64,000 bases of DNA, taken from contig JBBRAO010000003.1 of the NCBI GenBank assembly GCA_038206725.1, positions 62,001-126,000 of the forward strand, written 5' to 3'. Shown here piece after piece: positions 45,838 to 55,949 of the stretch; positions within the stretch are counted from its first letter, which is position 1, and every line of letters begins with the position of its first letter. A program made the translations under genes and the position numbers. Source of the stretch: JBAXXL01 sp038206725. GTDB lineage: Bacteria; Bacteroidota; Ignavibacteria; Kapaibacteriales; UBA2268. The notes under the pieces are model-generated. The model was not told the DNA's origin and searched no databases. It saw only the letters and a list, made by a program, of their open reading frames with translations.

Positions 45838-46896
45838 ATGAAAGCGGTAGTTTTGTTATCGGGCGGCGTGGATAGTTCTGTTGCTTTGGCTATGGTGAAG
45901 GAAATGGGATGGGATGCGGAAGCATATTACCTCAAGATATGGCTCGAAGACGATATGGCGTTTATGGGTGATTGCCCGTGGGAAGCGGACCTGTATTATG
46001 CCCGCGAAGTTTGTAAAAAGCTCGACGTACCTCTAAAAATAATAAATATGCAAAGGGAGTACTTCAACACTGTGGTTGAATATTCGATTACAGAATTGAA
46101 AGCCGGACGTACTCCAAGCCCCGACATAATGTGCAATAAAAATATCAAATTTGGACTGTTTTTCGATAAGCTCGAAACAACGTTCGATAAATGTGTGTCG
46201 GGGCACTATGCAAAATGTATTGAATCGGACGGGAAATTTCTACTTTATCAAGCGGAAGACAAATTCAAAGACCAAACATATTTCCTTACTTACCTCAATC
46301 AATCGCAATTATCGCGCATTTATTTCCCATTGGGTGATTACCAAAAATCGCAAGTAAGGGAAAAAGCCGCCGCTTTCGATTTGCCTACGGCAGTCCGAAA
46401 AGACAGCCAAGGAATATGCTTTTTGGGCAAAATCAAATATAACGATTTTGTAAAATTCCATCTGGGTGAAAAGAAAGGCAGAATTATAGAATTGGAATCG
46501 GGGAGAATATTGGGCGAGCATAACGGATTCTGGTTTCACACGATAGGCCAGCGCCAGGGGTTGGGATTAAGTGGAGGACCGTGGTATGTTGTTCAAAAAG
46601 ATATTGATGAAAATATAATATATGTTTCTCACAGCGAGGATATATTAAATCTACCGAAGGATGAATATATTGTTTCCGATTTGAATTGGATTAACGAGCC
46701 GCCACAGAAATTGGATTTAACAACCAAATTGCGCCACGGACCGAAAAAAATTAATTGCAAAATTGAGTTTATAGGAGACAATTTGGTTAAAGTGAAATTA
46801 AATCAAACAGACCAAGGGATATCTCCCGGTCAATTTTCAATTTTCTATGACGATACGCTCTGCCTTGGTGGCGGAATAATCAGCGGAACGGTGTAG
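45838..46896 (+). CDS. mnmA: tRNA 2-thiouridine synthase MnmA
   Basis: Thiolates U34 of tRNA-Lys, -Glu and -Gln. The PP-loop LLSGGVDSSVAL is near residue 7. The two catalytic Cys are in SPDIMCNKNIKFG near 97 and QGICFLGKIK near 194. SGHYAK and FHTIGQRQGLGL are also typical. Length 352 is normal. Starts one base after pgpA ends; likely last gene of the operon. Confidence 0.96.
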   Translation: MKAVVLLSGGVDSSVALAMVKEMGWDAEAYYLKIWLEDDMAFMGDCPWEADLYYAREVCKKLDVPLKIINMQREYFNTVVEYSITELKAGRTPSPDIMCNKNIKFGLFFDKLETTFDKCVSGHYAKCIESDGKFLLYQAEDKFKDQTYFLTYLNQSQLSRIYFPLGDYQKSQVREKAAAFDLPTAVRKDSQGICFLGKIKYNDFVKFHLGEKKGRIIELESGRILGEHNGFWFHTIGQRQGLGLSGGPWYVVQKDIDENIIYVSHSEDILNLPKDEYIVSDLNWINEPPQKLDLTTKLRHGPKKINCKIEFIGDNLVKVKLNQTDQGISPGQFSIFYDDTLCLGGGIISGTV

Positions 46897-46939
46897 AGTA
46901 CCAAAGTGCATATTAAATCCAGTTATTTTCATTAATAAT

Positions 46940-46970
46940 TTGTTATTATAATATAATTATATTATTTTTG
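46940..46970 (+). promoter_or_regulatory. promoter before the decayed paralogue
   Basis: TTG at 46940-46942, 20-base spacer, TATTTTTG at 46963-46970, in AT-rich DNA 26 bases before the start codon. Confidence 0.5.
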
Positions 46971-46995
46971 TATAAATTAAGCATTGAGATAAAGT

Positions 46996-49018
46996 ATGAA
47001 AAAAATTATAAAAATATTATTACTATGTTTACCAATATTATGTTCAGCTCATCCAAAAGAAGCATATACTTGGATTATGGCACCAAATTATGGAATTCAA
47101 TTTTATCAGAATCAAGATATTACAACTTTTCGGTTAGATACATTAAAATTTAGGGAATACCCTGCAAATAGGGTATATTTTTCAGTTATATCGGATACTA
47201 ATGGAATATTAAAATACTATACATCCGGAAATTTTGTATTTGATATTAACAGTGATAAAATACCAAACACTTATCAATTGATTTATGCGAATACCTATTC
47301 TTGGATGTCAATGATTGTACGGAAACATATCAATCTGATAGATTTTTATTATTTAAATTCTAAATGAAATGGTATATTAGGTAATATACAGGTCGAATGC
47401 TTTGGTATTCGTGAACTTGTTTCAGACAAAGCCATTGACAAATGGTTTGCGGACTCGATAAATACGGATTTTAATTCTATATTTGCCTGTGTTAGAAATA
47501 AAAACACCGAAAATATATGGCTTTTAACAACTCGTGGTAATTTTATTTTTACTCATCAAATAACTGAAAATGGATTAGAAAAAAGAGTTGTTAAGAAGCA
47601 AAGTATAATCCAAAAACCTAATCATTTCAGAGTATCGCCCAATGGAAAAAAATCCTTTTATTAAGCAGAGTGGGTGTAGCCCCAAATTTGGAATTATTTG
47701 ATTACAATAGCATAATAGGTGAAATAACTAAAAAACAGACCATTACAATTGACTACCAAGACGCGAGAAATGTTTATAGTGTTGCACAAAGTGCCGATTT
47801 CTCGTACGACAGCCGGTACATATACGTATATCAAGCCAATGGGCTGTTCTTGATTGATATTGAAGATGATTATGCAATTTATGAAATTAATATGAGTGAA
47901 ATTGTAAACGACGACGTTTTCGATATGTCTATAGCACCCGACGGCAGAATGTATATAGCTTGTTTTGAATCAGGTATATACAGGATAAATTCAACACCCG
48001 AGGAAATCAAGAATAATGTTATCAATTTACAAAAAATCTGTGAATACCAATTCAACAATATGAACCACCCTAATAATTATCGCTTTCCAAAATTTATGAA
48101 TGACTGCTTCGATTTCCATATCGAGTTTACTGTTGCTAATCCTTGCGATATCAGTAGCGGAACTTCACTTTCGGCTTATAAATCAAATATTCCGGCGGGG
48201 AGTTCTTGGCATTGGACTTGTCCCGACGGCACAACAAGCGATAATCTAATTTTGAGCGAGGCGGAGGTTTTACAACACGGTTTAGGCAAATACTATTTCG
48301 AAACGAACAACGAGTTTGTAAAATTGAAAGATTCGGGTCTGTAAGAATTTGTGTGGTTTTTTTTAAGTTTTATTTGGTAGTTTCGTATTGTTTTTGTATA
48401 TTCGAATGTAAGATTTGTGAGTTTTTATGATTTTTCTTTTTTGTTTTTTCAAACGGGAAAAGTATGGCAAATTTTGAGGGGACGCTTTTTTTGTTTTACT
48501 TTTTTCATAGAGACACACATTTCTATTTTCAACACAATTTTGGACGATTGCAGATGGAAAAAGAGGAAAAAGTATGCCAATGTCGCAACACCATAAAGAA
48601 TGGTAAACGTGAAGTAACGATTAGTGGCGCAATAGACGGCATAAATCTAAGTGATCCAATATTTATAATTAACGGGTCAACCAATGATTCGGTCGGCAGT
48701 TCTAAAATAGAAATTGTTAGTTTCAATTGGGATAATATGTAATTAACTATTGATTCGCTCAAATCACCCGTTTTATATATAGTAGCAACAAATATTAATG
48801 AAGGTTTGCTTAAAGGACAGTTCAAATATTCAAATGGTGAATTATATTTTTCGTCTTATGATTTGCAATCGAAAGTGATAAAAATATACGATGTTCTTGG
48901 GGGTTTGGTTTATGAAAATTCAATTTGTTGTAATTCTACTATAGATATTTCATATTTACCAATGGGTGTGTATTTTATTAAATATGCTAATCAAACCGGC
49001 AAATTTATTAAGGAATAA
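46996..49018 (+). pseudogene. decayed mosaic paralogue of the T9SS protein at 50.3 kb
   Basis: Begins with the same signal peptide as the intact copy (IIKILLLCLPI) and follows it through the propeller region. Lesions in order: TGA at 47365-47367; loss of one A in the run at 47646-47652, shifting frame; from about 48340 a T-rich ~250-base stretch replaces ~730 bases of the paralogue; TAA at 48740-48742. It ends with a T9SS sorting domain (KIYDVLGGLVYEN, YLPMGVYFIKYAN). The stretches 47.80-48.33 and 48.59-48.73 kb are nearly identical to the intact copy, whereas the middle is diverged. Confidence 0.85.
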
Positions 49019-49025
49019 TCCTTTT

Positions 49026-49059
49026 ACTCATCCGATGACTTCCCTGTCATCGGATGAGT
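49026..49059. repeat. hairpin repeat, copy 1
   Basis: ACTCATCCGATGAC-ttccct-GTCATCGGATGAGT, a perfect 14-bp stem. The same stem occurs at 61301-61333. It may terminate transcription from the pseudogene. Confidence 0.75.
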
Positions 49060-49107
49060 TAGAAAGCATATTAACAATATTTTTACTAATATTTTAGGAG
49101 CTTTATT

Positions 49108-50265
49108 ATGAAGATGATTAAAAGTTTTTTTATGAGTTTTGCCCTGATAATTTCATTAAATGCAATTTATGCCTTAGAGGCAAAATCTGATTGTGAATGT
49201 TTAGGTAATTGTTTAATGGCAGGTAATGAACCGGGTAAATGGAACGCAGTTGTCGTTAATGGGGATCTAAAATCAATATCTTTACCTGATATTGAGTTTA
49301 GTATTTATACAAACGGCATTCCTTGTGAAATAGATGTAAAGTGGAGTAAGAGATTCAAAAGATGCTGTCCGCTTGTACATCAAACAAACCAAACAAACTG
49401 TGATCAAGTTGAATTTCCATATTATATAATTGACCAAATAAAGCTTGAGGGGCAGTGTATTGTTGATGAAAACCTTATGAAAAGAATTACTTTAGAAATT
49501 GCAAGATATATTTATGATAATCAAATTTATACTTTTGAATTATATAAAAAAGCCTGTTGGTTTTATTATACAAACACACCCAATCTAAAAATATTAACAC
49601 CCTGTACTGAGAATCCTGGTTGTTGTACATATTTCGTAAATATGGGTTCGGATTTGAATGGAATTGTTGTAATGGAAATGGTTAACTTCATATATGAATC
49701 TTGTACCTCTATAGATGCTTCTTGTGAGGAATATTGCTTTGAAGAGTTGAGCAGTTTTGATGATGAGTTTAATCCACTGCGCGATATGTTCTGCAATTCT
49801 TCAAGTTGGGTATCAAATTCGAATGATGTTATCCCGATTATTGAAAATGGAGGTGTTACATATATCGCAAGATGGGGTTCTGAAGGTCTAGCAAATCCCA
49901 AACATTTTTCTATTGGATATATACAAAGAACCGAAATTCAGGGTAGTTCATTAACATTACCACAAACAATGCAATATACTTTAAAAAAAATATTATACCA
50001 ATATTCATTAAACGTTGCTGTTCGAGATACATTTACTATACATATTCCAAGATGCTGGCAGAGATCACAATCCTATACTTCTGTTTGCTATCAATTTAAT
50101 AATGATTGTTGTGATATAGAATATGAAGTCTATCGTAATGCTATTAATCAACCTGTTTTTAAGAATATTACTTCTGTTTCAGAAATAAATCCCTGCTCCG
50201 GTGAAGAATGTGTTTACATTTGTCCATATTTAATTTACCCAAATGAAACTGCTTTAACACCATAA
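49108..50265 (+). CDS. Cys-rich secreted protein of unknown function
   Basis: A 385-residue protein with a signal peptide (MKMIKSFFMSFALIISLNAI). About 23 Cys are spread over the mature part, often paired (CECLGNC, RCCP, PGCCTY, DCCDIE), which predicts a disulfide-rich exported protein. I recognise no family, and there is no T9SS tail. It starts eight bases after AGGAG and sits between the two paralogues, so the three may belong to one surface system. Confidence 0.68.
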   Translation: MKMIKSFFMSFALIISLNAIYALEAKSDCECLGNCLMAGNEPGKWNAVVVNGDLKSISLPDIEFSIYTNGIPCEIDVKWSKRFKRCCPLVHQTNQTNCDQVEFPYYIIDQIKLEGQCIVDENLMKRITLEIARYIYDNQIYTFELYKKACWFYYTNTPNLKILTPCTENPGCCTYFVNMGSDLNGIVVMEMVNFIYESCTSIDASCEEYCFEELSSFDDEFNPLRDMFCNSSSWVSNSNDVIPIIENGGVTYIARWGSEGLANPKHFSIGYIQRTEIQGSSLTLPQTMQYTLKKILYQYSLNVAVRDTFTIHIPRCWQRSQSYTSVCYQFNNDCCDIEYEVYRNAINQPVFKNITSVSEINPCSGEECVYICPYLIYPNETALTP

Positions 50266-50288
50266 CCACCTACTGTTTCGAGGAAATA

Positions 50289-52802
50289 ATGAAAAAGATT
50301 ATAAAAATATTATTACTATGTTTACCAATATTTTGCTCAGCGCATCCAAAAGAAGCTTATACTTGGTTGATGGCACCAAATACAGGATTACAATTCAGTC
50401 AAACAGCCGACGTTAATCCGTTTGTTTTTGATTATCAGTATTATGAAGGTTATGGTTTCCGAGCTCATATTGCCGTTATCTCTGATACAAATGGAAATAT
50501 GCTTTACTTCTCACCGGAAATCTTTGTATATAACAATAAATATGATACTATTTCTAAATCAATGTTAACGTCTTTTGGTAACGCATATTCCAAAACCTCT
50601 ATGATTCTGCAATTCAAACAAAAGGATATTGATTTCCTTTTCCTTAACACCAATGGTTCAGGTTTGATTGATGCAGAGCGATATTATCATTCCTTTGGTA
50701 TCCGTGAGCTATTCTCACTAAAAGATCCTAATTTGTGGTATTGTGATACTGTAAATACAGGTATTAGTCCAACATTTGTTTGTATAAAGGATCCCCATAA
50801 AGATGAAATTTGGCTTCTCACCAATTTTGAAAATACACTTTACACGCATAAAATAACCGCTTCGGGATTGAAGAAATACGTATTCAAACGGCAAGATATT
50901 TATCAAAGACCTAATCATCTGAAAGTATCACCCAACGGGAAAAAAATATTATCTTTGAGTAAGGTCGGCAAGAACCCAAACATTATTATATACAATTATG
51001 ATAATAGCTTAGGTAAAATCACTAATAGCGAATCAATTTTCCTGAATTATGAGAATGAGGGAAATGGTTACAGTTTATCCCAAAGTGCCGATTTTTCATA
51101 CGACGGACGTTATATATACGTATATCAAGCCAATGGGCTGTTCTTGATTGATAGTGAAGATGATTATGCAATTTATGAAATTAATATGAGCGGAATCGTA
51201 GATGACGACGTTTTCGATATGTCTTTAGCACCTGACGGCAGAATGTATATAGCTTACTTTGAATCAGGTATATACAGAATAAATTCAACACCAGAAGAAA
51301 TTAAGAATAATGTTATCAATTTGCAAAAAATCTGTGAATACCAATTCAACAATATGAACCACCCTAACAATTATCGCTTTCCCAAATTTATGAATGACTG
51401 CTTCGATTTCCATATCGAGTTTACCGTTGCTAATCCTTGCGATATCAGTAGCGGCACTTCACTTTCGGCTTATAAATCGAATATTCCGGCGGGGAGCTCT
51501 TGGCATTGGAGTTGCCCAGACGGTACATCAAGCGATAATCTGATTTTGAGCGAGGCGGAGGTTTTGCAACACGGTCTAGGTAAATATTATTTCGAAACAG
51601 ACAACGGGTTTGTAAAATTGAAAGACTCAATCGATTTGGCGGATAGTCAACCGTTAACAGTATCTATTGTTTCGGATAAGGATTACTTATGTCCGGGTGA
51701 AGAACTTAACTTAAAAGCCGCATCAACAGGACAAACCCAAAGTTACTTATGGTCAACCGGTAGCGAAGCACAGGAAATAGTTGTTACCCAACCCGGAAAA
51801 TACTCGGTAGAAGTTAAGGATAAATTTAATTGTGCACAAACCGCGGAGATTGAAATAATTAACGCCGGCGATATGATGGATATAATAGGTGAAACAGTAA
51901 AAATCACTTCATTTCCTTATGAAAAATCACAAAACATAGATATTGAAGTAAAAAACACTTTGAATCAAGCGATTGGGATTCAAAGCATCAATTTCATAAA
52001 TAAAAGTTTTATGGAAGTTGTTGATTTTCCGGCTCAATTAGAGGCCAAGGAAAGTAAAACAATAAATTTGAAAATATCACCTAAACAATATGGAAGTCTG
52101 ACCGATACGATAGTTATAAAATATGAAAACGATTGCAACTTAGATGAACGCGCACTTTTCAAAGCCGATATTTATTTAAAAACAAAGATAATTTGTTACA
52201 CCGTTAACTCTGAAACGAATCAGAGCATAGTACTGCCTTTTTACGCAATACCGGCCGGGAACTATAAAGGTACCAAACCGGAACATTTTATCTGTGTGTT
52301 GAGGATGGATACCACGTTTTTCTACTTCAAAACTAGTAATAAAACCGTTGAGAGTAATTCAATAAAGAATGGTAAACGTGAGGTAACAATTAGCGGAACA
52401 ATTGACGGCATAAATCTAAGTGATCCTATATTTATAATTAACGGGTCAACCAATGATTCGGTCGGCAGTTCTAAAATAGAAATTGTTAGTTTCAATTGGG
52501 ATAATGTGTTTATCTCTGCGGATACATTACACTCCGCTTCATTGAACATTTTTCGAACCTCAGTTGACGATGAAACATCAGATGAATACATTAGTTATAC
52601 TAATGAAACGTTAAATCTTTCTTCAATAAATTTGGAGCAGAAAAACGTCAAAATCTATAACATTTTGGGCGACGCAATTTATAAAAATAGTTTTTCAAAT
52701 AATATGACAATTGATGTAAGTAAATTCCAAATAGGAGTATATTTTGTTGTTCTTGAATCGAATGGAATGGTGTTAACAAGGTATAAGTTCATCAAAAATT
52801 GA
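50289..52802 (+). CDS. T9SS-exported propeller/Ig-like protein
   Basis: An 837-residue surface protein. Signal peptide (residues 1-18, cleaved near FCSA), then a large beta-propeller-like region to ~400 with blades such as PDGRMYIAYFESGIYRINST. Residues ~455-520 are a PKD/Ig-like domain (YLCPGEELNLKAASTGQTQS). A further beta module is at 530-640. The sorting domain is the last ~55 residues (VKIYNILGDAIYKN, FQIGVYFVVLESN, RYKFIKN). It resembles gliding-motility-type proteins of Bacteroidota, but function is unknown. Confidence 0.83.
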   Translation: MKKIIKILLLCLPIFCSAHPKEAYTWLMAPNTGLQFSQTADVNPFVFDYQYYEGYGFRAHIAVISDTNGNMLYFSPEIFVYNNKYDTISKSMLTSFGNAYSKTSMILQFKQKDIDFLFLNTNGSGLIDAERYYHSFGIRELFSLKDPNLWYCDTVNTGISPTFVCIKDPHKDEIWLLTNFENTLYTHKITASGLKKYVFKRQDIYQRPNHLKVSPNGKKILSLSKVGKNPNIIIYNYDNSLGKITNSESIFLNYENEGNGYSLSQSADFSYDGRYIYVYQANGLFLIDSEDDYAIYEINMSGIVDDDVFDMSLAPDGRMYIAYFESGIYRINSTPEEIKNNVINLQKICEYQFNNMNHPNNYRFPKFMNDCFDFHIEFTVANPCDISSGTSLSAYKSNIPAGSSWHWSCPDGTSSDNLILSEAEVLQHGLGKYYFETDNGFVKLKDSIDLADSQPLTVSIVSDKDYLCPGEELNLKAASTGQTQSYLWSTGSEAQEIVVTQPGKYSVEVKDKFNCAQTAEIEIINAGDMMDIIGETVKITSFPYEKSQNIDIEVKNTLNQAIGIQSINFINKSFMEVVDFPAQLEAKESKTINLKISPKQYGSLTDTIVIKYENDCNLDERALFKADIYLKTKIICYTVNSETNQSIVLPFYAIPAGNYKGTKPEHFICVLRMDTTFFYFKTSNKTVESNSIKNGKREVTISGTIDGINLSDPIFIINGSTNDSVGSSKIEIVSFNWDNVFISADTLHSASLNIFRTSVDDETSDEYISYTNETLNLSSINLEQKNVKIYNILGDAIYKNSFSNNMTIDVSKFQIGVYFVVLESNGMVLTRYKFIKN

Positions 52803-52827
52803 GTGAAGTGTGTAAAGAATATAAATC

Positions 52828-52885
52828 AGGGATGATTGACCCACCGACATATCAATAACTTGGTAGGATAAGCATCCTTGCTTGT
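52828..52885. repeat. core of MITE-type element without clear ends
   Basis: GGGATGATTGACCCACCGAC ... GCATCCTTGCTTGTCA matches the core of MITE copy 1 (37.68-37.74 kb). GACAG-type ends are not evident. No gene. Confidence 0.55.
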
Positions 52886-52907
52886 CAGCGTGGAATAATC
52901 AGCCATT

Positions 52908-53876
52908 CTATTTAGGCTCTTTCTTCTCGTCTTTCTTTTTGAAGAAACTTTCATCGAAATTCGCTGGTTCTATCAGAATCGGCCTTTCTTTTATAACAGG
53001 TTTGCGTTTTTGCAGATAAATTTGCTTGATGGAGTCTTGCTCGGCTCGGCTGGCGTTGTAGATTTTGTCTTTGGTAATTCGTATGTTATGAACTACAGTC
53101 CCTTTGGTACCAAAAGGTTCCATCAGTTTATTATTTCTATAATATTCAATCGCACCGGCGTTACCTTGGGTAAGCAATATGAAGTCCTTAGCACTCCATC
53201 GCATTTGGTTGCCGGATTTCAACAGGAATTCCACAGTTTTCTTCCCGTCAATATTTAACCGCACCCAAGCGTCGCCGTGAGCTTTGGCGGTCAAAACTAA
53301 GCTGTCCGACGCCAATGGGGTAATATTATCGAATAGGCTCGTTTCTGATTGGTCAATCACGGCGGTATCGTAAGCAGGCTCTTCGTTGTAAGCCACAACT
53401 TCGCGCTCGTCGGTATTAAAAATATCATTGCGCAATGCCAAAAATACCGCTACACCGATAATCACCAAAATAATCAGATAAATGTAGAAATTACTTAAAA
53501 AAGCGGGCCTTTCCTCTGCACTCTTAGTGTCGAAATGGGTATGGTTTTTAGGATCCACGGTATTGTTGATGGGCAAATTCAGTTTTTTTATTTTGCCGGG
53601 ACCCGAATTTGAATCAATTTTGGTTTCTATAATATCGGGTTCAGCTTTTTCAACCGTTGAAGAAAACTTCTGCGGTATCAAAGTTGGGTCAATACCAAGA
53701 AAATCTGAATAGGTCCTTAAAAATGATTTTATGTAAACAGCCGGTAATACTGATAGATTCCCCCTTTCAATTTCTTGAAGAATATGCTCGCGTATCTTTA
53801 TCCGCTCGCTAACTTCTTTTAGCGAGAGATTCTTGCCTATGCGTGTTTCCTGCAATATTTTTCCGAATTCTATCAT
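52908..53876 (-). CDS. RodZ-like helix-turn-helix membrane protein
   Basis: A 322-residue protein with an N-terminal HTH_25 domain (LQETRIGKNLSLKEVSERIK, then LPAVYIKSFLRTYSDFLGID) of residues 1-70. A helix at ~132-150 (FYIYLIILVIIGVAVFLALR) and an extracytoplasmic DUF4115-like domain (residues ~190-270: VLTAKAHGDAWVRLNIDGKK) follow, with a charged Lys/Glu tail. RodZ links MreB to the membrane and cell-shape machinery. mreB is not in this window. Confidence 0.87.
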   Translation of the reverse strand: MIEFGKILQETRIGKNLSLKEVSERIKIREHILQEIERGNLSVLPAVYIKSFLRTYSDFLGIDPTLIPQKFSSTVEKAEPDIIETKIDSNSGPGKIKKLNLPINNTVDPKNHTHFDTKSAEERPAFLSNFYIYLIILVIIGVAVFLALRNDIFNTDEREVVAYNEEPAYDTAVIDQSETSLFDNITPLASDSLVLTAKAHGDAWVRLNIDGKKTVEFLLKSGNQMRWSAKDFILLTQGNAGAIEYYRNNKLMEPFGTKGTVVHNIRITKDKIYNASRAEQDSIKQIYLQKRKPVIKERPILIEPANFDESFFKKKDEKKEPK

Positions 53877-53952
53877 TTTTTTACATTTTTATTTTAAGTA
53901 ATAACAAAAATAATTATTTTTGAACTATAATAATAATCTTTTTTTAAAATGG

Positions 53953-55152
53953 ATGAAAATTTTGATCAATATTAAATTGGTTATTGTAGTAATGGCATTA
54001 TTATCAATAACATTAGTAAATTCGAGCGCAAATGAAATTATCGAGAATAATATTGCCTTCGCCGATACTCTGAAAGCAGAAAATAATTTGGCACTCACTC
54101 AAGCCGAAGATTATCCACCAAGCGGGTTTACCGAACAAAAAGCTGAAATCGTGTCTTCGGATGATCCGACAAAACCGTCTGTACAAACATTATTAGAAAC
54201 AGCTGATACAGCGGCCTACGATATTCATATTAACCAAAAAGACTTTTTTTATGCCGATAACCCTCGGTTCACCCTTACGGGTGAGTTACCTTTGAAAAAA
54301 ACCGATATCCGTCCTTTGCCATTTTCACTCTTCTTAGGTGCAGAAGCCGCCTTCGTTGCGACTCAGCATATTTATCAAGTCGCGACTATTTGGGATTCGA
54401 CCACTCACTTTAAATTTCTCGAAGATGGGCTATATGCACAAGGTGTCGATAAATTGGGGCATCTATACGGCTCCTATATAATGGCGACTTATATACAGGA
54501 TGGTTTGTATCTTTCCGGCTTGAGTAAGGAATCCGCGGCGATTTGGGCGGCGGTCTTCGGGCTTGGATACTCCACTTATGTTGAGATTATGGATGGATTT
54601 GGTGTAGGCTGGGGTTTTAGCCCGACTGATTGGTATTGCGATGCAATGGGCTCGTGTTATTTTTTAGCTCAGCATTACGTTCCGTTCTTACAAAACTTTT
54701 CTCCAAAATTCTCATATTTTCCCGGAGAGTGGTACGGAGAGCATACTCGAAAAGCAGCAAAAATATTTATTGACGATTACAGCGGGCAGAATTTCTCGTT
54801 ATCTATAAATGTTCACAATTTACTACCTGAAAAAGCTAAACCATATTGGCCCGATTGGTTGCAATTAAACGTTGGTTATGCCGTTCGTAATCTGTCGGAT
54901 ATAGGCGACCCAAATTCAATTTATAGACACGAGTTCAATGCTTGGGGTGCTAAACAGTCAGTTTGGGGTGAAAGAAAGATAATTGTATCGTTGGATTATA
55001 ATTTAGTAAAATTACTTCCCGATGGGAGTCCTTTTTGGAATTGGCTTCGTCAGAGCTTGAATAATTTCAAATTTCCATCCCCTGCGGTCGAATATGGGTT
55101 GGACGATAAGAAAGTAAAATTCTTGATTTTGTACCCTTTTCCAATATTTTAG
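53953..55152 (+). CDS. DUF2279-like exported protein
   Basis: A 399-residue protein with an N-terminal hydrophobic segment (IKLVIVVMALLSITLVNSSA), a low-complexity linker, then a region from ~160 with DKLGHLYGSYIMATYIQDGL and GFSPTDWYCDAMGSCYFLAQ. The spaced His/Gly and Asp match DUF2279 (predicted membrane lipoprotein family of Bacteroidota) as I remember it; the function is not known. I chose ATG 53953; the earlier in-frame start at 53920 is a TTG. Confidence 0.7.
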   Translation: MKILINIKLVIVVMALLSITLVNSSANEIIENNIAFADTLKAENNLALTQAEDYPPSGFTEQKAEIVSSDDPTKPSVQTLLETADTAAYDIHINQKDFFYADNPRFTLTGELPLKKTDIRPLPFSLFLGAEAAFVATQHIYQVATIWDSTTHFKFLEDGLYAQGVDKLGHLYGSYIMATYIQDGLYLSGLSKESAAIWAAVFGLGYSTYVEIMDGFGVGWGFSPTDWYCDAMGSCYFLAQHYVPFLQNFSPKFSYFPGEWYGEHTRKAAKIFIDDYSGQNFSLSINVHNLLPEKAKPYWPDWLQLNVGYAVRNLSDIGDPNSIYRHEFNAWGAKQSVWGERKIIVSLDYNLVKLLPDGSPFWNWLRQSLNNFKFPSPAVEYGLDDKKVKFLILYPFPIF

Positions 55153-55195
55153 GGAAAAAAAATAACAAATTTATATCTATTAGAATGTAGATATA

Positions 55196-55225
55196 TTGGT
55201 ATGTGGAAAAATTTTCGTAATTTTG
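55196..55225 (+). promoter_or_regulatory. promoter of the rpsU transcription unit
   Basis: TTG at 55196-55198, 19-base spacer, TAATTTTG at 55218-55225. It serves the 55.27 kb gene and, with no terminator between, rpsU. Confidence 0.78.
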
Positions 55226-55266
55226 CTACTCTAAAATTATGTATTTACTAAAAAGTAGATTGAACT

Positions 55267-55701
55267 ATGGCTGAAAAAAAATCGGCGAAAACGGAAGCAG
55301 CAAGTAGGAAGCGCACTCGTAGAGCCAAGTACATTACAATATACTCACCGTTTCTTATGAAAGAAACGAAACACGAGTTAATTGGCGAACCGATTGAGAC
55401 TGAACAGGGGCACCTTCAATGGGCTCGTTGCACCAAAAGTCGTCATTCACAGTTGATTAATCTTGATCGTATTCAAATAGAACAAGATAAAGCACAAGCT
55501 ATTGAGCATTTTTCGAAGGACCAGTCTAAGAAATATGACCCACGCACAGAATATAAACAAGGGGATGTAATATTTCACGAAGTGTGGGATGATATTGGTG
55601 TTGTGCGTTCGAAAGAAGTTCTTTCAAGTGGTAAAAATGCCATAATCGTCGAATTTATGAAAAACGGCGAAAAGAAATTAATTGAACAATTATCTGAATA
55701 A
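55267..55701 (+). CDS. basic protein of unknown function, upstream of rpsU
   Basis: A 144-residue protein with a Lys/Arg-rich start (AASRKRTRRAKYITIYSPF) and a C-terminal module starting near 93 (YKQGDVIFHEVWDDIGVVRS, IIVEFMKNGEKKLI) that looks like a small beta-barrel of the CarD/'GD-H-G-G-V' type. The basic tail and ribosomal neighbour suggest RNA or ribosome binding, but this is inference. It lies 44 bases before rpsU, same unit. Confidence 0.6.
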   Translation: MAEKKSAKTEAASRKRTRRAKYITIYSPFLMKETKHELIGEPIETEQGHLQWARCTKSRHSQLINLDRIQIEQDKAQAIEHFSKDQSKKYDPRTEYKQGDVIFHEVWDDIGVVRSKEVLSSGKNAIIVEFMKNGEKKLIEQLSE

Positions 55702-55724
55702 TTTTTAAAAACTCTAATATTCCG

Positions 55725-55736
55725 AGAAGGAGGTGA
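55725..55736 (+). promoter_or_regulatory. extended Shine-Dalgarno of rpsU
   Basis: AGAAGGAGGTGA matches the anti-SD of 16S rRNA over 12 bases, ten bases before the ATG of rpsU. In Bacteroidota many genes have weak or no SD; a long one on rpsU fits the reported autoregulation of bS21, which binds next to the anti-SD. Confidence 0.8.
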
Positions 55737-55745
55737 ATCAAGGAT

Positions 55746-55940
55746 ATGATAGGAGTAACACTACAATCTAACGAACATATTGACCGTGCATTGAAACGCT
55801 TCAAGAAGAAATATGAACGCTCCGGAGTACTACGTGAATTCAAAAAACGTACAGCTTTTGTTAAACCGTCGGTTGAAAACCGTTTGATCAGGCAAAAAGC
55901 CGCTCGCCGTCAGCAAAAATCTTCTCGTGAGATAGATTAA
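55746..55940 (+). CDS. rpsU: ribosomal protein bS21
   Basis: A 64-residue basic protein: IDRALKRFKKKYERSGVLRE, then FKKRTAFVKPSVENRLIRQK, the bS21 signature. It binds the 30S platform near the 16S 3' end. Its very long SD and its own terminator make it a distinct expression unit. ATG 55746. Confidence 0.96.
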   Translation: MIGVTLQSNEHIDRALKRFKKKYERSGVLREFKKRTAFVKPSVENRLIRQKAARRQQKSSREID

Positions 55941-55949
55941 ATTTAAAAG

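Noticed and set aside
48464..48742. Possible separate gene MANFEGTLFLFYFFHRD ...
   Set aside because: It starts in the T-rich replacement and runs into the paralogue's C-terminal homology. It is part of the broken mosaic gene, not an independent gene.
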